From: Caballeronia arvi
GTDB taxonomy: Bacteria; Pseudomonadota; Gammaproteobacteria; Burkholderiales; Burkholderiaceae
Direction of reading: 5' to 3'
NCBI RefSeq assembly: GCF_001544695.2
Contig: NZ_FCOM02000038.1
Coordinates: 1-64,000 of the forward strand
Length of the DNA stretch: 64,000 bases
Made by a program: the position numbers and the translations under genes. Positions 60,550-64,000 of this stretch are shown here, piece after piece. The first letter of the stretch is position 1; every line of letters begins with the position of its first letter. The notes below the pieces were generated by a model, which saw only the letters and a list, made by a program, of their open reading frames with translations, had not been told where the DNA came from and did no database searches.

Positions 60550-60611
60550 AGCAGCCCTCGCGGGGCTGTCCCCGCAAGGGTGTACGAAAAAGCGGCCGTC
60601 GCAAACCGCTT
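60550..60611 (-). promoter_or_regulatory. Terminator followed by CCCTT...AAGGG leader before the 60526 gene
   Basis: AAGCGG/CCGCTT (60611-60590) with a T-run closes the upstream membrane gene. Then CCCTTGCGGGG/CCCCGCGAGGG (60580-60555, one G-T pair) is a leader stem; GCGGggaCAGC can instead pair with GCTGctCCGC just downstream, so the hairpins exclude each other. Confidence 0.65.
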
Positions 60612-60624
60612 GAGGCGCCCGCCG

Positions 60625-61098
60625 TCAGGCGAGGCGATGAATCGACCGAGCCGTCTGCGCCCGCGTCAGCCAAAACGCGGCCGACAACAGGCCGAGCACA
60701 TCACCCGTCATTTGCGCAAGCTGCGCCGGGTCATGCGTCGCCCGATACTGCTGGTAGTCCCAGCCGAGCGTCGTCAGCATGAAATACGCGGCCGCGCCGA
60801 TGACGCAGGCCAACATCCGCTGACGCGTCGTCGAGTTCGTCCAGCATACCGGCAGAACCAGAAGCGACAGCACGCCGAATGCAGCCAGCGCGTGCTCGAA
60901 CGTCGAAGGCACGGCGCTCGCGACGTAAGCCTCGAAGGCGCGAAGGACTTGATGCGGGAGCGCGTAGCCGAGCCATCGATGTCCCATCGACAGCGCGAGC
61001 GCCATCAGCGCGCAAAACATACAGCGGACAATGCCCGCGACATCGTGGCCGAATCGCGCCGAGGCGCCGCCACAAAAGAAGTTGCTGAATTTTTTCAT
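60625..61098 (-). CDS. Four-TM membrane protein
   Basis: 157 residues from ATG 61098, CGGAAAG 4 nt upstream. MKKFSNFFCGGASAR then hydrophobic segments GIVRCMFCALMALALSM, FEHALAAFGVLSLLVLPVCW, RMLACVIGAAAYFMLTTLG, TGDVLGLLSAAFWLTRA. The order is not that of a known pilin or exclusion protein. It lies in the PRTRC neighbourhood with its own promoter-like TATACG region near 61140. Function unknown. Confidence 0.6.
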   Translation of the reverse strand: MKKFSNFFCGGASARFGHDVAGIVRCMFCALMALALSMGHRWLGYALPHQVLRAFEAYVASAVPSTFEHALAAFGVLSLLVLPVCWTNSTTRQRMLACVIGAAAYFMLTTLGWDYQQYRATHDPAQLAQMTGDVLGLLSAAFWLTRAQTARSIHRLA

Positions 61099-61137
61099 GT
61101 TGCTTTCCGTTGAGATGAAGTTGATAGAACGTCTTGC

Positions 61138-61149
61138 CTATCCGTATAG
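61138..61149. promoter_or_regulatory. Half-size palindrome CTATCCGTATAG
   Basis: Near-palindrome matching the core of the 37363 site (CTATCCGGATAG). It lies 40 nt upstream of the 61098 membrane gene. Suggests the same regulator. Confidence 0.4.
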
Positions 61150-61167
61150 CGCGGCGCAGACGTCATG

Positions 61168-61202
61168 AAAAATGCCGACCCTTTTTTGGAGTCAGCATCG
61201 TT
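61168..61202 (-). terminator. Intrinsic terminator after the PRTRC ThiF gene
   Basis: Minus-strand ATGCTGACTC pairs with GGGTCGGCAT (61198-61172) with G-T pairs, followed by TTTTTC. It lies 20 nt after the ThiF stop. Confidence 0.75.
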
Positions 61203-61221
61203 TACAGACACACTTTTAAAC

Positions 61222-62055
61222 TTAGGCAGCGAGCTTGGCTTTCCGGCCTTTGCTCGCTTTTTTGACGGGCGTCGTCGGTGGCTCATAACCAAAGCGCGCC
61301 CATACGGCCGAGTCCAGCGCAATCGGATTCGTGCGGCCCGTCGCGAGATTCACGAACACGCCCGAGAACGGCACCGTGCCGGTACGAAACATGGTCCAGA
61401 GCATGTTGAATGCTTGGACCGCGATGGCCTGATTGATGACCAGCGACTGCTTGCGCAGCGCCTCTGCCATCGAGCAGGACGGTGTGTCGTCTTTCGCATC
61501 GAGCTTCGCGTTGATGAGTTCCGGGAACAACTCGCCGACGTGCGGGAGGCGTTCCGGATTCTTCTTTGTGTAACTCTTGCTGCAGACCTGCCCCAACACG
61601 ATCTGACCGCGATCGGTATCGTTGCCACAGTCAAGGTAGTAGACGCCCGAGCGCTCCGCCGCGCGAACAATCGCATGCCTTGCGGCGCGCGTGTCCACGC
61701 AACCGATGACCAGATCGACGTTGTAGAGCGTCTCGCTCGCGCCGAAGCGCCGCGTCTGCGCTCGCCAGTCGGTTCCCATCAGCGTGTTCAGCCGATTGAC
61801 GATGAGCGAGGCTTTGTACTCGCCCACATCGTTCGGATAAAAGCCCTGTCGGCCGACGTTGGTCGGACTGACCGTGTCGTCATCGAACACCATGCAGTCG
61901 ATTCCGCCCGAGTGGCCGAGTTCGACCATCGCGTGATGCAAGCGCGCGAGGCTTGGAAGCACCGCGCTGCCTGTACCACCGGCGCCGACCACGACCACGT
62001 TCCAGGCGCGCTCGAGCATCCGCGAAGGAAGCGCGTGACGGATAGCTGTCGTCAT
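61222..62055 (-). CDS. PRTRC system ThiF-family (E1-like) protein
   Basis: 277 residues from ATG 62055, overlapping the PRTRC A stop by 4 nt. A Rossmann nucleotide-binding core (NVVVVGAGGTGSAVLPSLARL), then DDDTVSPTNVGRQGFYPNDVG (ThiF/E1 signature) and VIGCVDTRAARHAIV. The Cys-rich C-terminal part (TPSCSMAEALRKQS) contains a possible adenylation or thioester cysteine. ThiF-type enzymes activate ubiquitin-like or sulfur-carrier proteins by adenylation. It belongs to the PRTRC cluster, whose A protein has a JAMM-like motif. Confidence 0.85.
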   Translation of the reverse strand: MTTAIRHALPSRMLERAWNVVVVGAGGTGSAVLPSLARLHHAMVELGHSGGIDCMVFDDDTVSPTNVGRQGFYPNDVGEYKASLIVNRLNTLMGTDWRAQTRRFGASETLYNVDLVIGCVDTRAARHAIVRAAERSGVYYLDCGNDTDRGQIVLGQVCSKSYTKKNPERLPHVGELFPELINAKLDAKDDTPSCSMAEALRKQSLVINQAIAVQAFNMLWTMFRTGTVPFSGVFVNLATGRTNPIALDSAVWARFGYEPPTTPVKKASKGRKAKLAA

Positions 62056-62714
62056 GCGACCTCCTTCAGACGCGCGGACACGTACCAACTGCTTGGCACA
62101 CGCTCGACGTCCTCGAAGATGCCTTTCGCGCACAGCCGCATGGCCATGCTCGGCACCGGCGAGGCACAGTTCCCAACGACGAAGGCGAACTTCGTCTCAT
62201 GCCGGTCGTCTTCGTTGTCGGTCGACGAGAAAAACGCCGGATGCGCGCCGTGCGAGTGGCAGTCGATTACCCTCAGTTCATCGGGCGAAAGCGCCGGCCG
62301 CTCATATTTGAGCGAACCGGTCCCCTGTGCGAGAACCTTGACCGGAGCCAGGCGAAATTGCTGGGTCTGAACGTTCCAGACTACCCACGCGCCCGTTTCC
62401 AGCGGGTGTGCCGCGCGCGCCATCTCGACGAACTCGCCGAGCAGATGCGGCGGCACAGATCCGCAGCGAAGCACCGTCGATTCGACCACCTGCCCGTACG
62501 GGATTGCGGTCGGAACAGAGTAATGTGCGACGCGGCGCACGACCGACAGCCACGGCAGATCGATCTCGATAAACACACCGTTCTCACCAATGAGCAACCG
62601 CTCACCGGCCGCAGCCATCGGTGCCACCGGCTCACGCCGGGGAACCATCACGGTCGGGAAAGAGCGCTGAAGCGCAAGGTCACCGGCATTCAATTCACCA
62701 GCATTCATATTCAA
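62052..62714 (-). CDS. PRTRC system protein A (JAMM-like)
   Basis: 220 residues starting MNMNAGELNAGDLALQ. It has VIDCHSHGAHPAFFSSTDNEDD (H-x-H-x(3)-P...S-x2-D-x2-D, a JAMM/MPN+ type metal motif, likely Zn-dependent), and SGVPP-type segments. PRTRC A proteins are predicted isopeptidases that pair with the ThiF protein, implying a small ubiquitin-like conjugation or processing system. Its start overlaps the B stop by 4 nt. Confidence 0.8.
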   Translation of the reverse strand: MNMNAGELNAGDLALQRSFPTVMVPRREPVAPMAAAGERLLIGENGVFIEIDLPWLSVVRRVAHYSVPTAIPYGQVVESTVLRCGSVPPHLLGEFVEMARAAHPLETGAWVVWNVQTQQFRLAPVKVLAQGTGSLKYERPALSPDELRVIDCHSHGAHPAFFSSTDNEDDRHETKFAFVVGNCASPVPSMAMRLCAKGIFEDVERVPSSWYVSARLKEVA

Positions 62715-63436
62715 GCTCCTTGTTTGCCGGTAATCAGCTCAGCGAGAGTAAGGTTCATGGGGACAAGCGCCTCTTTCGGGAAGTGCTCGCCAAACTTGCC
62801 GTCGAGCATTTCCTTCCAGAAGGCGAACTCGCCGTTGCGATGCGAAACGCGTTTGCCGCCGTGATTGGGGTGGGTGAACGCGGACTCGAAGAATCCGCTC
62901 TCCCAGCCTGCGATCGAAGCCACATCGACGCGCCGAGGAACCTGGGCCGAGCCGATGCAGATCTTTCCCCAATCCCAGGTGTTAAAGTAAGGCGGTTCGT
63001 GCAGCTTCGACTTAGGCGTTGGCCGGCTGGCCTCCTGCAGCGCGTACACGGAAAACCCGTTCGAAGCTGCGCGGAACACCAACCCCGGATGCGGCACGAC
63101 CGCACTGCGCCGCCCGATCTCCGGACAGTCGAAGAAGACTCGACGCATCGCCGGTCTGCACCACCACATCACCGCATGCTGCGACACGGACAGCACCGTC
63201 TCAGGCAGAAACTCCGCCGGCGCCGCCGCATGCTCTGCCAGCTCGCGCAGGCAATCGAACAGCGCCTTGCGTTCGATCGGCCGACCCGCTCCGATCGTCG
63301 CCCGATCGCCTTTGCCTTGCAGCACGGGATGAACGGTGCCGTAGACCGCACTGCGCTCTTCTCGGCCATACAACAAAATTGCGCTCGTCGCGGCGAGTTC
63401 GTCGACGCGATCCGAGCCGATATCAAGCCCTTTCAT
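62711..63436 (-). CDS. PRTRC system protein B
   Basis: 241 residues from ATG 63436, GGAG 7 nt upstream. MKGLDIGSDRVDELAATSAILLYG then GLVFRAASNGFSVYALQEASRPT, EPPYFNTWDWGKICIGSAQVPRR and GWESGFFESAFTHPNHGG, the pattern of PRTRC B proteins. No enzymatic motif known. The stop overlaps the next ATG by 4 nt, so A, B and ThiF are coupled. The role is undefined in the literature I recall. Confidence 0.8.
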   Translation of the reverse strand: MKGLDIGSDRVDELAATSAILLYGREERSAVYGTVHPVLQGKGDRATIGAGRPIERKALFDCLRELAEHAAAPAEFLPETVLSVSQHAVMWWCRPAMRRVFFDCPEIGRRSAVVPHPGLVFRAASNGFSVYALQEASRPTPKSKLHEPPYFNTWDWGKICIGSAQVPRRVDVASIAGWESGFFESAFTHPNHGGKRVSHRNGEFAFWKEMLDGKFGEHFPKEALVPMNLTLAELITGKQGA

Positions 63437-63452
63437 ATGTAAGCTCCAGGTT

Positions 63453-64000
63453 TTATGCCGCGAGCGACGCGATGACGCGATCGAGTTGGCCAATAATGGA
63501 AAGTCCCATGGCCCAGTCCGCGTACTGCTTGCGGATGGCGTCAGGGGAAGAGGCAAACGGCACGAAGCCGTAGTACGTGGTGCCGTCGCCGACGCTGGAC
63601 AGATACTCGTAGTGCGAATCGAGCAACTCGCCGACGCGTCTGTCGTTTTGAACCGTCAAGGTCGCCGCCGCATACGCGCAGCGCGGCTGATAAGCGCAGT
63701 TGAACAGCTGACTCTTACTCGCTTGGCGAAGCATCACACTTAGCCTTTCGAGTTCGCGGCAGACACGACGGGTTGAACCATAAGTGAGCCGCTGGAGCCG
63801 ACGCAGCGTAGCAACGCTAAGCGGGTGCTTATGCACAAGCTTTTGCCTACCGCCACGCGAGCGCTTACAACGAAAGACATCCATGTCATCTGGACAAAGC
63901 TCGGCGCGCACGACGGAAGGAAGGTAATGCTCGATCTCCCCCTCGTCGTCGCCGAATCGTTCCGTCATGCACTCGCGTGCTTCTTCGTCGGTCGCGGCCG
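63453..64000 (-). CDS. PRTRC system protein F, C-terminal part, runs off the right edge
   Basis: The frame is open from the right edge to a stop at 63453. Residues include EARECMTERFGDDEGEIEHYLPSVV, CKRSRGGRQKLVHKHPLSVATLRRLQRL and CAYQPRCAYAAATL, with a C-terminal half ending IASLAA. The start is outside the window, since the frame continues upstream of the ATG at 63968. Position next to PRTRC B suggests protein F; the sequence match is moderate. Downstream coupling to B is by 16 nt spacing. Confidence 0.6.
   Translation of the reverse strand, partial: AATDEEARECMTERFGDDEGEIEHYLPSVVRAELCPDDMDVFRCKRSRGGRQKLVHKHPLSVATLRRLQRLTYGSTRRVCRELERLSVMLRQASKSQLFNCAYQPRCAYAAATLTVQNDRRVGELLDSHYEYLSSVGDGTTYYGFVPFASSPDAIRKQYADWAMGLSIIGQLDRVIASLAA

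Overview
The window is about 64 kb of high-GC DNA from a betaproteobacterium, most likely Burkholderiaceae (Paraburkholderia, Burkholderia or Caballeronia). The reasons are the adjacent imuB-dnaE2 genes, a LigD with the order PE-ligase-polymerase, DUF2934, DUF4148-like and H-NS-like small proteins of Burkholderia type, and a large conjugative element carrying PRTRC genes.

Layout. (1) 1-11.4 kb looks chromosomal: the end of imuB, dnaE2, a DUF2934 protein, a decayed NHEJ and stress block (frameshifted ligD, a Ku stub, a frameshifted receiver protein), small lipoproteins, an H-NS protein, membrane proteins and a VapBC pair. (2) 12.7-20.2 kb is a recombinase module: three overlapping plus-strand genes resembling the gamma-mobile-trio (GmtY/GmtZ/GmtX), met head-on by a fourth tyrosine recombinase. 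(3) 20.5-30.5 kb is a minus-strand accessory cluster: a PAPS-reductase/DndC-like ATP-pyrophosphatase, a small TGT/DpdA-like protein, four small proteins, an SbcC/SbcD-like pair, a zinc-ribbon protein, a NADAR protein and a Cys-cluster protein. (4) 31.2-34.5 kb carries an AcaB/DUF1845-like regulator, a membrane protein, a bactofilin and two small host-type genes, all on the plus strand. (5) 34.5-48.1 kb is the conjugation block on the minus strand: a UvrD-like helicase, DUF4400, TraD, a TraI_2 (MOBH) protein with degenerate motifs, then TrbL/J/E/D/C/B. (6) 48.8-57 kb holds a VWA metallopeptidase-like / DUF3150-like / MoxR triad and small membrane or lipoprotein genes. (7) 57.4-59.4 kb has a second PAPS-reductase-like gene and a response regulator on the plus strand. 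(8) 59.4-64 kb ends in PRTRC genes (ThiF, A, B, F), running off the right edge.

The least expected signal is regulatory. At least three minus-strand operons of the element (near 31.0, 52.35 and 57.1 kb) start from the same promoter architecture: a conserved box, 25 nt, a -10 hexamer, about 14 nt, a small hairpin, the sequence ATCGACC, then a second hairpin. Downstream, most gene starts are preceded by a GC-rich leader with a CCC...GGG hairpin, an intrinsic-terminator-like hairpin, or two hairpins that exclude each other, just before the ribosome binding site. Terminators in front of most genes of apparent operons make sense if the 5' hairpins license read-through (a put-like or protein-assisted antitermination system), or if each leader is a conditional attenuator. 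This is inference from sequence and is set out in the findings.

Five genes are each broken by what looks like a single-base deletion, so some frameshifts may be assembly errors rather than decay.
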